The notes beneath the pieces were generated by a model that worked only from the letters and a program-made list of their open reading frames with translations, was not told where the DNA came from and made no database searches. DNA of 33,072 bases from JALQUL01 sp964556425 (lineage in GTDB: Bacteria > Pseudomonadota > Gammaproteobacteria > Burkholderiales > Burkholderiaceae_C), in the NCBI GenBank assembly GCA_964556425.1, contig CAZKWC010000031.1, positions 1-33,072 on the forward strand, written 5' to 3'. The position numbers and the translations under genes were made by a program. This document shows positions 1 through 8,059 of the stretch, one piece after another; the first letter of the stretch is position 1; each line of letters begins with the position of its first letter.

Positions 1-1091
1 GAGGTGCCTTCATAAATTTGACAGACTCGTACATCACGGTAAATTCGCTCTAGGGGAAAGTCACTCACATAACCGTATCCACCTAAAGTTTGAATGGCGG
101 CACTACACACTTTTTCAGCCATTTCGCTGGCAAATAGTTTAGCCATGGCGGCCTCTTTAAGGCAAGGTAAACCAGCATCTCTTAGAGCTGCGGCATGCCA
201 AATTAATTGCCTGGCGGCTTCGATTTGAGTGGCACATTCGGCTAATCTAAAACCAACGGCTTGATGCTCGATAATATTTTTGCCAAAACTATTGCGCTCT
301 TTGGCATATTGCACTGCATACTCAAATGCACTTCTTGCCATGCCCACACTTTGTGCGGCAATACCAATACGGCCACCCTCAAGGCCGCCTAATGCAATCT
401 TATAACCTTCGCCCTCTTGGCCGATTAAGTTTTCGTGTGGGATAAGGCAATTATCAAAATTGATTTGTGCGGTATCGCTAGAGTGTTGACCTAATTTATC
501 TTCTAACCTCGCTACGTTATAACCAGGCGTTTTAGTAGGCACAATAAAAGCACTCATGCCTTTTTTACCAGCGGCTTTATCGGTGACTGCAATCACAATC
601 ATCACATCACCATTTTTACCACTGGTAATAAATTGTTTAACACCATTGAGTAAATAACCGTCGGCAGTTTTAATCGCTGTAGTTTTTAAACCAGAGGCGT
701 CCGATCCAACATGGGGTTCAGTTAAACAAAAACCACCCAACATCTCACCTTGGGCTAACGGTGTTAACCATTTTTCTTGTTGCTGCTTATTACCATATTT
801 GAGCAAAATGGCATTGACTGGGCAGTTGGTGACGCTAATCACCGTACTGGTGCCGCCATCGCCAGCGGCAATTTCTTCTAGTACTACGGCCAAGGTTAAA
901 TAGTCTAAATTGGCTCCGCCCAATTCTTCGGGTACACATATACCGTAAGCCCCTAAAGCAGCTAAGCCCTTGTGCACTTGTTTTGGAAACTCATGGCTTT
1001 TATCCCACTGTGCTGCCATTGGCCATAATTGCTCTTGAGAAAACGCTCTAACGGCGTCTCTTACCATTTCTTGATCGGAATTGAGTAACAT
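1..1091 (-). CDS. Acyl-CoA dehydrogenase, 3' end cut by window edge
   Basis: FAD-dependent acyl-CoA dehydrogenase that would oxidise a short- or branched-chain acyl-CoA to the 2-enoyl-CoA and pass electrons to ETF. About 363 residues are visible, starting MLLNSDQEMVRDAVRAF at the ATG at 1089-1091. Family motifs are present: LTEPHVGSDASGLKT and the N-terminal ITSGKNGD flavin-side segment in the middle, and near the end GGYGYVSDFPLERIYRDV followed by YEGTS. That Glu is in the normal catalytic-base position of medium and short-chain enzymes, unlike the isovaleryl-CoA dehydrogenase at 5006-6184. The reading frame is open to base 1, so roughly 15 C-terminal residues are missing. It follows the thiolase stop by 34 bases and is probably the same transcript. 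Substrate is not determined; a short-chain or 2-methyl-branched acyl-CoA is my guess. Confidence 0.93.
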   Translation of the reverse strand, partial: MLLNSDQEMVRDAVRAFSQEQLWPMAAQWDKSHEFPKQVHKGLAALGAYGICVPEELGGANLDYLTLAVVLEEIAAGDGGTSTVISVTNCPVNAILLKYGNKQQQEKWLTPLAQGEMLGGFCLTEPHVGSDASGLKTTAIKTADGYLLNGVKQFITSGKNGDVMIVIAVTDKAAGKKGMSAFIVPTKTPGYNVARLEDKLGQHSSDTAQINFDNCLIPHENLIGQEGEGYKIALGGLEGGRIGIAAQSVGMARSAFEYAVQYAKERNSFGKNIIEHQAVGFRLAECATQIEAARQLIWHAAALRDAGLPCLKEAAMAKLFASEMAEKVCSAAIQTLGGYGYVSDFPLERIYRDVRVCQIYEGT

Positions 1092-1125
1092 TGAATTAAA
1101 CCTTTAAAACCTTGGCGTGTATGAA

Positions 1126-2319
1126 TTAAATAATTTCAATGGCAACGGCTGTGGCCTCGCCACCACCAATACACAAAGTAGCAACACCACGTTTTAAGCC
1201 ACGGGCTTTTAAAGCATGAATTAAAGTGACCATAATACGAGCACCACTTGCACCAATCGGGTGACCCAAAGCACAAGCACCACCATTGACGTTTAATTTT
1301 GCATGTTCAACGCCTAACTCTTTCATTAAAGCCATTGGCACAACAGCAAATGCCTCATTCACTTCCCATAGGTCTACATCGGCTACGCTCCAGCCTAATT
1401 TAGCTAATAATTTTTGTGTGGCACCAACGGGTGCAGTAGCAAATTTATTAGGCTCTTGGGCATGAGTGGTGTGACCCACAATTTTGGCAATTGGGGTGCT
1501 GCCTAATTGTTTAGCAGTGCTTTCACGCATCATCACTAAAGCCGCAGCGCCATCGTTAATGCTAGAGCTAGAAGCGGCAGTAATTGTGCCGTCCTTTTTA
1601 AAGGCTGCACGCAATGTAGGAATTTTGTCTAATTTGATTTTGCCAGGGCCTTCATCAACTGAAACCACTACTTCACCAGCACGAGTTTTAACCGTTACAG
1701 GAGCAATTTCAGCAACAAATGCGCCTGAAGTAATAGCGTTTTGCGCACGTTGTACACTGGCCATTGCAAAGGCATCTTGCTCTTCACGGGTAAAGCTGTA
1801 TTGGGCAGCACACTCTTCGCCAAAGGTGCCCATAGAGCGACCTGGCTCATAGGCATCTTCAAGGCCATCAAGCATCATGTGATCCATGACACGATCATGT
1901 CCAATTCGAATTCCAGCACGGCCTTTTGGCAATAAATGTGGTGCGTTGGTCATGCTTTCCATACCACCTGCTACCATTACTTCTTGGCTACCGGCTAACA
2001 ACATATCATGGGCAAACATGGCTGCTCTCATACCAGAGCCACACATTTTAGAAAGGGTCACTGCGCCAGCAGTTTTAGGTAAACCACCTTTAAAAGCGGC
2101 TTGCCTAGCCGGTGCTTGACCTTGACCAGCCATTAAACAATTACCAAATAAAACTTCACCTACTAAATCAGGGCTAACGCCACTACGTTTCATGGCTTCA
2201 GCGATTGCTACACCACCTAAATCATGGGCTGCTAAAGAAGCAAAATCACCCATAAAACCACCCATTGGAGTGCGAGCGGCGCCTACTATCACTACTGGGT
2301 CTTGTTGTGCAGTTGTCAT
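1126..2319 (-). CDS. Acetyl-CoA acetyltransferase (thiolase)
   Basis: Thiolase of 397 residues, the usual length for the family, catalysing reversible acetoacetyl-CoA + CoA to two acetyl-CoA or a related 3-ketoacyl-CoA cleavage. The nucleophilic Cys93 lies in KMCGSGMRAA, and the second catalytic set is complete: NEAF (321-324), His353 in GHPIG and Cys383 in CIGGG. The start is supported by AAGGA about 7 bases before the ATG. It lies 19 bases after aceK and 34 bases before the acyl-CoA dehydrogenase. In leucine breakdown the last product is acetoacetate, so a thiolase here fits conversion of acetoacetyl-CoA to acetyl-CoA. It could equally serve short-chain fatty acid breakdown (AtoB- or BktB-like); specificity cannot be read from sequence. 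Confidence 0.95.
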   Translation of the reverse strand: MTTAQQDPVVIVGAARTPMGGFMGDFASLAAHDLGGVAIAEAMKRSGVSPDLVGEVLFGNCLMAGQGQAPARQAAFKGGLPKTAGAVTLSKMCGSGMRAAMFAHDMLLAGSQEVMVAGGMESMTNAPHLLPKGRAGIRIGHDRVMDHMMLDGLEDAYEPGRSMGTFGEECAAQYSFTREEQDAFAMASVQRAQNAITSGAFVAEIAPVTVKTRAGEVVVSVDEGPGKIKLDKIPTLRAAFKKDGTITAASSSSINDGAAALVMMRESTAKQLGSTPIAKIVGHTTHAQEPNKFATAPVGATQKLLAKLGWSVADVDLWEVNEAFAVVPMALMKELGVEHAKLNVNGGACALGHPIGASGARIMVTLIHALKARGLKRGVATLCIGGGEATAVAIEII

Positions 2320-2338
2320 AAATCTATCCTTGAAAAAA

Positions 2339-4153
2339 TTAACTTAATTGGGTTTCTTGTAAACTTGGTGGGAAGCGTTTGTCTTGGTCGTAAGGGAAGA
2401 CATCAAAAACATGACCTTGTTTAATACGGGTCTGATGTCCCTTCCAAAATTCTGCCTCTAATAAATTACCATGATGCTTCATAAACACTTCACGCACTGC
2501 GTTATTGCCTAATAAGAAGGGACCAAAGGTTTCTGGGAACACATCTTTAGGGCCAACCTTATACCAAATCTCTCCACTCATTTCTTCTTCTTCATTGCGC
2601 GGTAGAGGTACGGTTCTAAAATTGCAATCGGTGATGTATTCAATTTCATCGTAATCATAAAACACCACTTTACCGTGGCGCATTACACCAAAGTTTTTCC
2701 ACAGCATATCGCCAGGGAAAATATTGGCGGCCACCAAGTCTTTAATCGCATTGCCATACTCAATAACAGCCGACTCCACTTGCTCTTTGGCACCTGGGTT
2801 TTCTAGTCCCGCATCGAAGGCTTCTTGCAAATAAATATTTAGCGGAATCATGCGACGCTCTATATAAATATGCTTAATAATGACCTCTAACTTGCCATCA
2901 CCATCGCGGTCGCTAATTTCAAGTTGGCTTGGGGCAAACTTTTGAATTTCAGCAATGAGTTCATCTTCAAAACGATCACGTGGAAAAGCTACTTCACTGT
3001 ACTCTAGGGTATCGGCCATGCGACCGACTCTGTCGTGCTGTTTTACTAACAAATATTTGCTTTTAATTAGTTCACGAGTTGTGTCTTTTTGCGGTGGGTA
3101 ATAGTCTTTAATAATTTTAAAAACATAGGGAAATGATGGTAAGTCAAATACCAACATCACCATACCTTTAATACCTGGGGCAATTCGAAATTTGTCAGTG
3201 CTGTGACGTTGGTGGGCTAAATAGTCGCGGTAAAAAAGTGTTTTACCTTGTTTGGCCAAACCTAATGCATTGTAAATTTCATTACGAGGTTTACGCGGCA
3301 TTAGGCTGCGCAAAAACTGCACATAAGCACTCGGAATTTCCATGTCCACTAAAAAGTAGGCCCGTGCAAAGCTAAATAAAGTAGTAAGGTGATCTTCACC
3401 AAACAAAATAGTATCTATAACCAATAGGCCATTTTTATTGTGCAAAATTGGAATGGCAAATGGGATTTCAATATAGCCATTAATAATTTTACCCACCGCA
3501 TAAGCGCCCTTATTGCGATAAAACAAACTAGATAAAACTTGAATCTGAAAATTAGCTCTGAGTTTGTTATCACTAATTTGTGCAATGGTAGCAGTATGTA
3601 CGTAGCCTATATCACGCTTTAAATCTTCAAATGAGCGCTGCAAATCAAAATCAGTAATCAACTGCTCAAGGTTGCTCGCAAAGTTTTCAAAATTGGGGTA
3701 GTACGAGCGGTAGGTAGGTTCTTTTTCTGTGTCGTCGTTTTCAATATACTCTGTACTCACAGCAGGACGCACAAAAATAAAATCATTCTGAAAATAGCTT
3801 CTATGCAATATTTTAGTGGTGACCGAATTAAAAAAGGTTTCCGCTAATTCTGGCTGATGATGATCGACTAATAAACCAATATAAAGCAACTTCACCTGTT
3901 GCCAAATTTCCATGGCTTGCTCACCGGCTTTAAACTCTTTTGCGAGGCGCTGGGTACATTCAATGACACGTAAATCATAAAACTCTATACGTTCACGTTG
4001 TGCTCTTTGTTGGCCATGCCAATCGGCATTTTCAAAGCGTTGTTTAGCCGTTGCTGACTCTTGTCTAAATAAAGAATAATGTCGATTAAAACCATCCATT
4101 AAGGCAGTTGCGATATCAACTGCAATGGGAGAGTCTAGGCGTTGAGGGTACAT
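2339..4153 (-). CDS. aceK: Isocitrate dehydrogenase kinase/phosphatase
   Basis: AceK, 604 residues (family about 570-610), phosphorylates and dephosphorylates isocitrate dehydrogenase to divert isocitrate into the glyoxylate bypass during growth on acetyl-CoA-yielding substrates. The N-terminal half is the AceK regulatory domain. The kinase fold begins with the ATP-loop APGIKGMVM (325-333) and the lysine-containing FKIIKD (345-350). The active-site run is Asp482, Asn487 and Asp500 in FPGDMLWKNFG and FYDYDE, with the 5- and 13-residue spacings known from the E. coli enzyme. A GAGA ribosome site precedes the ATG. In E. coli it sits with aceBA; here it is inside an acyl-CoA catabolic operon between carbonic anhydrase (93 bases upstream) and thiolase (19 bases downstream). 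Confidence 0.97.
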   Translation of the reverse strand: MYPQRLDSPIAVDIATALMDGFNRHYSLFRQESATAKQRFENADWHGQQRAQRERIEFYDLRVIECTQRLAKEFKAGEQAMEIWQQVKLLYIGLLVDHHQPELAETFFNSVTTKILHRSYFQNDFIFVRPAVSTEYIENDDTEKEPTYRSYYPNFENFASNLEQLITDFDLQRSFEDLKRDIGYVHTATIAQISDNKLRANFQIQVLSSLFYRNKGAYAVGKIINGYIEIPFAIPILHNKNGLLVIDTILFGEDHLTTLFSFARAYFLVDMEIPSAYVQFLRSLMPRKPRNEIYNALGLAKQGKTLFYRDYLAHQRHSTDKFRIAPGIKGMVMLVFDLPSFPYVFKIIKDYYPPQKDTTRELIKSKYLLVKQHDRVGRMADTLEYSEVAFPRDRFEDELIAEIQKFAPSQLEISDRDGDGKLEVIIKHIYIERRMIPLNIYLQEAFDAGLENPGAKEQVESAVIEYGNAIKDLVAANIFPGDMLWKNFGVMRHGKVVFYDYDEIEYITDCNFRTVPLPRNEEEEMSGEIWYKVGPKDVFPETFGPFLLGNNAVREVFMKHHGNLLEAEFWKGHQTRIKQGHVFDVFPYDQDKRFPPSLQETQLS

Positions 4154-4246
4154 ATTTTGTCTCGAATAAGTGAATGTTTATACTGCTCAATCTTGAGGCC
4201 TAGCCCTTACGACACGCTAACTAAAACTATTTAAATGATGAACGGT

Positions 4247-4900
4247 TTATACAGATCGCTTAAGCACATTGGCTATAGCATTCTTATAGCCCTTTTCAAG
4301 TGCTCCCAAAGAGTTAGCACTCATGTTAAGGTCTTTAATTAAACCATCATCTAGGCCATACACCCAACCATGAATAGTGACTTTTTGTCCTCTATGCCAA
4401 GCATCTATCATGACGGTACTTTGGCAAACATTGGTCACTTGTTCAATCACATTCAATTCGACTAAAGCATCTGGCTTTTGTGCTTCTGCAATTTGATCTA
4501 ACAAACCTTTATGACGATCACGTACATCTTGCACATGACGCAACCAGTTATCGGCCAACCCTACTCTTACTCCATTAAGTGCGGCGGTAACGCCCGAACA
4601 ACCATAATGGCCCACCACCATAATGTGCTCTACCTTTAGCATTTCAACGGCAAACTGCACTGTCGATAAAGCGTTAAGGTCGGAGTGCACTACTACGTTG
4701 GCCACATTACGATGAACAAACACTTCACCTGGCTCAAGGCCGGTAATTTGGTTGGCAGGTACACGGCTATCAGAGCAACCAATCCACATATATTTTGGTT
4801 TTTGCTGGGCTTTTAAATTGGTAAAAAAACCTGGACGCTCTTTTTCCATGAGAGCGGCCCACTCACGATTGTGTGCAAATAATTCAGCGATATCGGTCAT
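4247..4900 (-). CDS. can: Beta-class carbonic anhydrase
   Basis: Beta-carbonic anhydrase, 217 residues from the chosen ATG, interconverting CO2 and bicarbonate in the cytoplasm with zinc. Zinc ligands are Cys42, His98 and Cys101, and the catalytic Asp44-Arg46 dyad is in GCSDSRVP. The frame is open for 20 more residues upstream, but MTDIAELFAHN is the usual family start and a GAAGAGA ribosome site lies just before it, so 4900 is preferred over 4960. The gene lies between isovaleryl-CoA dehydrogenase and aceK. I infer that it supplies bicarbonate for a biotin-dependent acyl-CoA carboxylase such as methylcrotonyl-CoA carboxylase, the step after LiuA; no carboxylase gene is inside the window. Confidence 0.96.
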   Translation of the reverse strand: MTDIAELFAHNREWAALMEKERPGFFTNLKAQQKPKYMWIGCSDSRVPANQITGLEPGEVFVHRNVANVVVHSDLNALSTVQFAVEMLKVEHIMVVGHYGCSGVTAALNGVRVGLADNWLRHVQDVRDRHKGLLDQIAEAQKPDALVELNVIEQVTNVCQSTVMIDAWHRGQKVTIHGWVYGLDDGLIKDLNMSANSLGALEKGYKNAIANVLKRSV

Positions 4901-5005
4901 AATGTTCTCTTCAATCAAAGGTAACTTGGATAATAACTCAGTCCTAATTGAGCATATCAATTTAATATTTCAAACGAGTTACCAGTGTTGCGTTAAAAGT
5001 GCTTA

Positions 5006-6184
5006 TTACATGGTTTCGGAAAACAGTTCGCGACCAATCAACATACGACGAATTTCACTGGTACCAGCACCAATTTCATAGAGTTTTGCATCACGCCATA
5101 AACGGCCTAATGGGTATTCGTTGATATAGCCATTGCCACCAAAAATTTGTACGCCTTCACCTGCCATCCAAGTGGCTTTTTCGGCGCACCATAAAATCAC
5201 GCTGGCACAATCTTTACGCACTTGCCTGACATGCTCAACGCCTAATAAATCAAGATTTTTAGCTACTGTGTAGGCAAATGAACGACCCGCTTGCAATACG
5301 GTGTACATATCAGCCACTTTGCCTTGAATGAGTTGGAACTCACCAATGCTTTGGCCAAATTGTTTACGGTCATGTATATAAGGTATGACGTTGTCCATGA
5401 CCGATTGCATAATGCCTAAAGGGCCACCGGTTAAAACAGCGCGTTCGTAATCAAGGCCACTCATTAACACCTTGGCGCCATTGTTGATTCCGCCTAAAAC
5501 ATTTTCGGCTGGTACTTCTACATTATTAAAAACCAACTCGCCAGTGTGACTACCACGCATGCCGAGTTTGTCTAATTTTTGTGCAATCGAAAAACCCTTC
5601 ATGCCTTTTTCTATTAAAAATGCAGTCACGCCCCTAGCGCCTAATTCGGGTTCTGATTTGGCATATACCACTAATGTGTCGGCATCTGGGCCGTTGGTAA
5701 TCCACATTTTGCTACCGTTTAAAACATAGTAGCCGCCTTTATCTTCGGCACGCAATTTCATGCTGAGTACGTCGCTTCCTGCGCCTGGCTCACTCATGGC
5801 TAAAGCGCCTACATGCTCACCACTAATAAGTTTAGGCAGGTATTTAGCTCTTTGCGCCTCGTTGCCATTACGTTTAATTTGGTTCACACATAAATTGCTG
5901 TGTGCACCGTAGCTAAGGCCTACCGAGGCACTGGCACGGCTAATTTCTTCCATGGCTACCATATGGGCTAAATACCCCATATTCGCACCGCCATATTCTT
6001 CGCCCACCGTAATGCCTAATACGCCCAAGTCGCCCATCTTGCGCCATAAGTCCATTGGGAACTGATCATTACGATCAATCTCGGCGGCTCTTGGAGCAAT
6101 TTCGGCTTGTGCAAATTCATAAACAGCATCTCTTAATGCATCAATATCTTCGCCTAATTGAAAATTAAGTCCTGGTAAATTCAT
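5006..6184 (-). CDS. liuA: Isovaleryl-CoA dehydrogenase
   Basis: Flavoprotein of 392 residues that oxidises isovaleryl-CoA to 3-methylcrotonyl-CoA in leucine degradation. Segments SEPGAGSDVLSMKL (131-144), WITNGPDADTLVVYAKS and GGNGYINEYPLGRLWRDAKL are typical of the IVD subfamily. The catalytic base is placed as in IVD: Glu248 in LDYERAVLTGGPLGIMQ, while the position used by other acyl-CoA dehydrogenases is Ala/Gly (YEIGAGTSEIRR). This makes the assignment stronger than general similarity. AAGGA lies about 11 bases before the ATG. It follows the thioesterase by 64 bases and precedes can by 105 bases. The palindrome upstream of the thioesterase gene probably controls it. Confidence 0.95.
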   Translation of the reverse strand: MNLPGLNFQLGEDIDALRDAVYEFAQAEIAPRAAEIDRNDQFPMDLWRKMGDLGVLGITVGEEYGGANMGYLAHMVAMEEISRASASVGLSYGAHSNLCVNQIKRNGNEAQRAKYLPKLISGEHVGALAMSEPGAGSDVLSMKLRAEDKGGYYVLNGSKMWITNGPDADTLVVYAKSEPELGARGVTAFLIEKGMKGFSIAQKLDKLGMRGSHTGELVFNNVEVPAENVLGGINNGAKVLMSGLDYERAVLTGGPLGIMQSVMDNVIPYIHDRKQFGQSIGEFQLIQGKVADMYTVLQAGRSFAYTVAKNLDLLGVEHVRQVRKDCASVILWCAEKATWMAGEGVQIFGGNGYINEYPLGRLWRDAKLYEIGAGTSEIRRMLIGRELFSETM

Positions 6185-6248
6185 GATGGAGTCTTTCCTT
6201 AAAATTTGAAATATTGGTTTGAATTTTGGCTAGGCAATCAACGGTGAT

Positions 6249-6689
6249 TTAAACTATTTTTTTGACAACCGGCACTATGGTTTGCTGCATTAAAGCGCAA
6301 TCTCTTTTAGTGCCATCGGATGCGATATGTTCGATTTCAGCGGTAGTCACCATTAGGCGCTTACCCGCCTTAATGACTTTGCCTGTGGCCAATAAATGAC
6401 CACCAGTACAAGCGGCTAAAAAATTGATTTTGTATTCTGAGGTGGTGACTTCATCACCCTCAGGGGCCATGGTTAAAGCCGCATAACCTCCTGCTATATC
6501 GGCTAGTGCGCCCATAGCACCACCATGAAAAGTGTTTTGTTGCTGCGCTACTTTATCGCTATAAGGCATAGACAAAACCACCTTGCCCTCGGCTACTTCT
6601 AATAACTGCACACCCAAATGCTGCATCATGCCTTGTTTTAAAAGACTGCTTTCTACGCGTTGCCACAAGGCTGATGTTTGATTTTGCAT
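6249..6689 (-). CDS. PaaI/YbgC-type hotdog acyl-CoA thioesterase
   Basis: Single hotdog-fold protein of 146 residues. The family motif is QNTFHGGAMGALADIAGGYA, with the HGG loop at 55-57 and the helix-borne Asp64 that usually activates water in PaaI-type enzymes. It would hydrolyse short or branched acyl-CoA esters, releasing CoA when intermediates build up. It is the first gene after the predicted LiuR-controlled promoter (leader about 35 bases) and is followed by liuA after 64 bases. I see no clear Shine-Dalgarno in the leader. The exact substrate is unknown. Confidence 0.88.
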   Translation of the reverse strand: MQNQTSALWQRVESSLLKQGMMQHLGVQLLEVAEGKVVLSMPYSDKVAQQQNTFHGGAMGALADIAGGYAALTMAPEGDEVTTSEYKINFLAACTGGHLLATGKVIKAGKRLMVTTAEIEHIASDGTKRDCALMQQTIVPVVKKIV

Positions 6690-6730
6690 AAAAAATGAAC
6701 AACAAGTGAAATGGAATTGAGATGTTCGCT

Positions 6731-6760
6731 ATTTTGATTGACGTTTACGTAAACGTCAAT
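6731..6760 (-). promoter_or_regulatory. LiuR-type palindromic operator over the operon promoter
   Basis: Bases 6737-6760 are a perfect 24-bp palindrome with arms ATTGACGTTTAC and GTAAACGTCAAT. On the minus strand it contains a -35 TTGACG (6754-6759), a 17-base spacer and a -10-like CAAAAT (6731-6736), placing a start near 6724, about 35 bases before the thioesterase ATG. The same core occurs between the MerR regulator and the MBL gene at 19634-19653. MerR-family regulators bind dyads between or over -35 and -10, and the position here suggests LiuR represses until a branched-chain acyl-CoA signal is present. The palindrome is seen directly; the regulator assignment is inference from the shared site. 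Confidence 0.8.
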
Positions 6761-7191
6761 TGTTTTTTGCATTTCTCGTTTATTTTTTCTTTGTAAAGCA
6801 AATGCCTATTGTTTGGGCAGTCTAATGCAAGGCCCATTAATCAAGCATCTTCACTACTTAATAAGTGCTTACACACAGATTTATACACAGAAACAATGAG
6901 TTACTTTTAATAAATTGTTGACAACTTCAAAAACCTAAAATTTAACCCTATAAAAGCTCATTTTTTTATATTTAAAATACAAAATTGGCTATTTTGAACT
7001 ACTTGTATGCTGATTATCTTGAATGCCCATTTATTAGGCATCCCAATGCAAGCCCCTAAATGTAAGGCTTTGCAAGCGTTATTAACTGATTCTCCCCATA
7101 GTTATTCACAAAAAAGTAGAGTAAGTAAAAACCCTAGATATTGAAATAATCTGTTTTGAAATGCAGGCTTTATCCAAAAATAAAAGCCAAA
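6761..7191. other. AT-rich intergenic region with DnaA-box-like 9-mers
   Basis: No gene is supported here. Two exact matches to the DnaA box consensus TTATNCACA occur in the same orientation: TTATACACA at 6881-6889 and TTATTCACA at 7102-7110. A one-mismatch copy, TTATCCAAA, lies at 7170-7178. A strongly AT-rich stretch is around 6958-6980. Neighbouring genes are not those found at a betaproteobacterial oriC (no dnaA, rpmH or gidA), so I do not call an origin. A promoter for rightward transcription is not needed, since the next gene to the right is convergent with none here. Confidence 0.3.
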
Positions 7192-7227
7192 AAAAAGGGT
7201 AATGACACTACTGTCATTACCCTTTTT
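7192..7227 (-). terminator. Intrinsic terminator after secreted-protein gene
   Basis: Perfect 16-bp inverted repeat: 7192-7207 pairs with 7212-7227 around a four-base loop CTAC. On the minus strand the stem is followed by a run of T. It lies 21 bases past the stop codon of the gene at 7248-7820. Confidence 0.88.
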
Positions 7228-7247
7228 AAAAGTATAAAAAATTAGTT

Positions 7248-7820
7248 TTAATTCCAACCCATTTGTTTAAAGCGGCGCAATTTTTGCTCTACCTTATCAA
7301 GCTCACGCATAATGTTGTTGAACTCATCTTGCGTCCAAGTGCCATCTTGTGTGTAAGAGCGTTCTAATTGCCTAATGGCTTTTTGATCAACCATTAAAGC
7401 TAAAAACTCTTCTCGGTTAATTTTGTTTTCACGAACACCTTCATAAACTTGGTCGATTTGGGTGTCTTGCCTGTTATTCACTAACTGAGCCACTAATTGG
7501 TTATTCTCGGCCAAACGACGGTTATAAGCCTCTCGCTCTTGCCATTGACGCTCACGCTCTTGCCAGTCATAGGGTGCAGGCCTTGATCTGTCATTACAAT
7601 TAATATTGTTACCGCAAGGAGGAATAATGACATGCTCCCAACCGTCTCTAGAAACAGCAATAGACGGGGTGGCAACCTTGCTATTTTGAATCGGAGACGG
7701 GGCGGCTGTAGGTGCGTTTCTCATAAACGACCAATCAGGTTGTGCCAGATTATTTTGAGCATAACTAGCCTGAGTTAACAAGGCAAAAGATAAAGCCACT
7801 AAGGTTGAAATTTTCTTCAT
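7248..7820 (-). CDS. Small secreted protein of unknown function with charged helical C-terminus
   Basis: 190 residues from the chosen ATG. The start at 7820 is chosen because GGAG lies 8 bases upstream and because it opens a clear signal peptide, MKKISTLVALSFALLTQASYA, with cleavage likely before QNN. The frame is open 44 residues further upstream but without signal-peptide logic. The mature protein has a proline/asparagine-rich first part with two cysteines in PPCGNNINCND, then a highly charged helical stretch rich in Glu, Arg and Gln. The last 60 residues (QVYEGVRENKINREEF...SYTQDGTWTQDEFNNIMRELDKV) resemble the charged helical repeat of many small periplasmic proteobacterial proteins: GVRSG-type segment, then a 'RAxG.LTxxE' segment. 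No function is known to me. It ends in its own terminator. Confidence 0.75.
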   Translation of the reverse strand: MKKISTLVALSFALLTQASYAQNNLAQPDWSFMRNAPTAAPSPIQNSKVATPSIAVSRDGWEHVIIPPCGNNINCNDRSRPAPYDWQERERQWQEREAYNRRLAENNQLVAQLVNNRQDTQIDQVYEGVRENKINREEFLALMVDQKAIRQLERSYTQDGTWTQDEFNNIMRELDKVEQKLRRFKQMGWN

Positions 7821-8059
7821 TTGTACATCTCCGGAAAAGATAGTGCTATTAAAACTAGTGCGAAACTCACCATTTTTTTGTTTTAAAAATGGTTTTGCAA
7901 TAACTGATGTAGGCTCAATATATTCATTTTTTGAACTTAATATCGAATGCATATGAATGTAATTGCAATCAAACGTAAATAACAGCTAGAGCTAAAAAAA
8001 GCTGTAAAAGATGAATAAAATCACGGACTAATTTTTTATATCTTTGTTACTGGGCTTGG

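Noticed and set aside
6761..7191. Chromosome replication origin
   Set aside because: Only two exact DnaA boxes, and no dnaA, rpmH, gidA or parAB nearby.
7493..7675. 60-residue minus-strand frame inside the secreted-protein gene
   Set aside because: Lies out of frame within a gene with a signal peptide, ribosome site and terminator.
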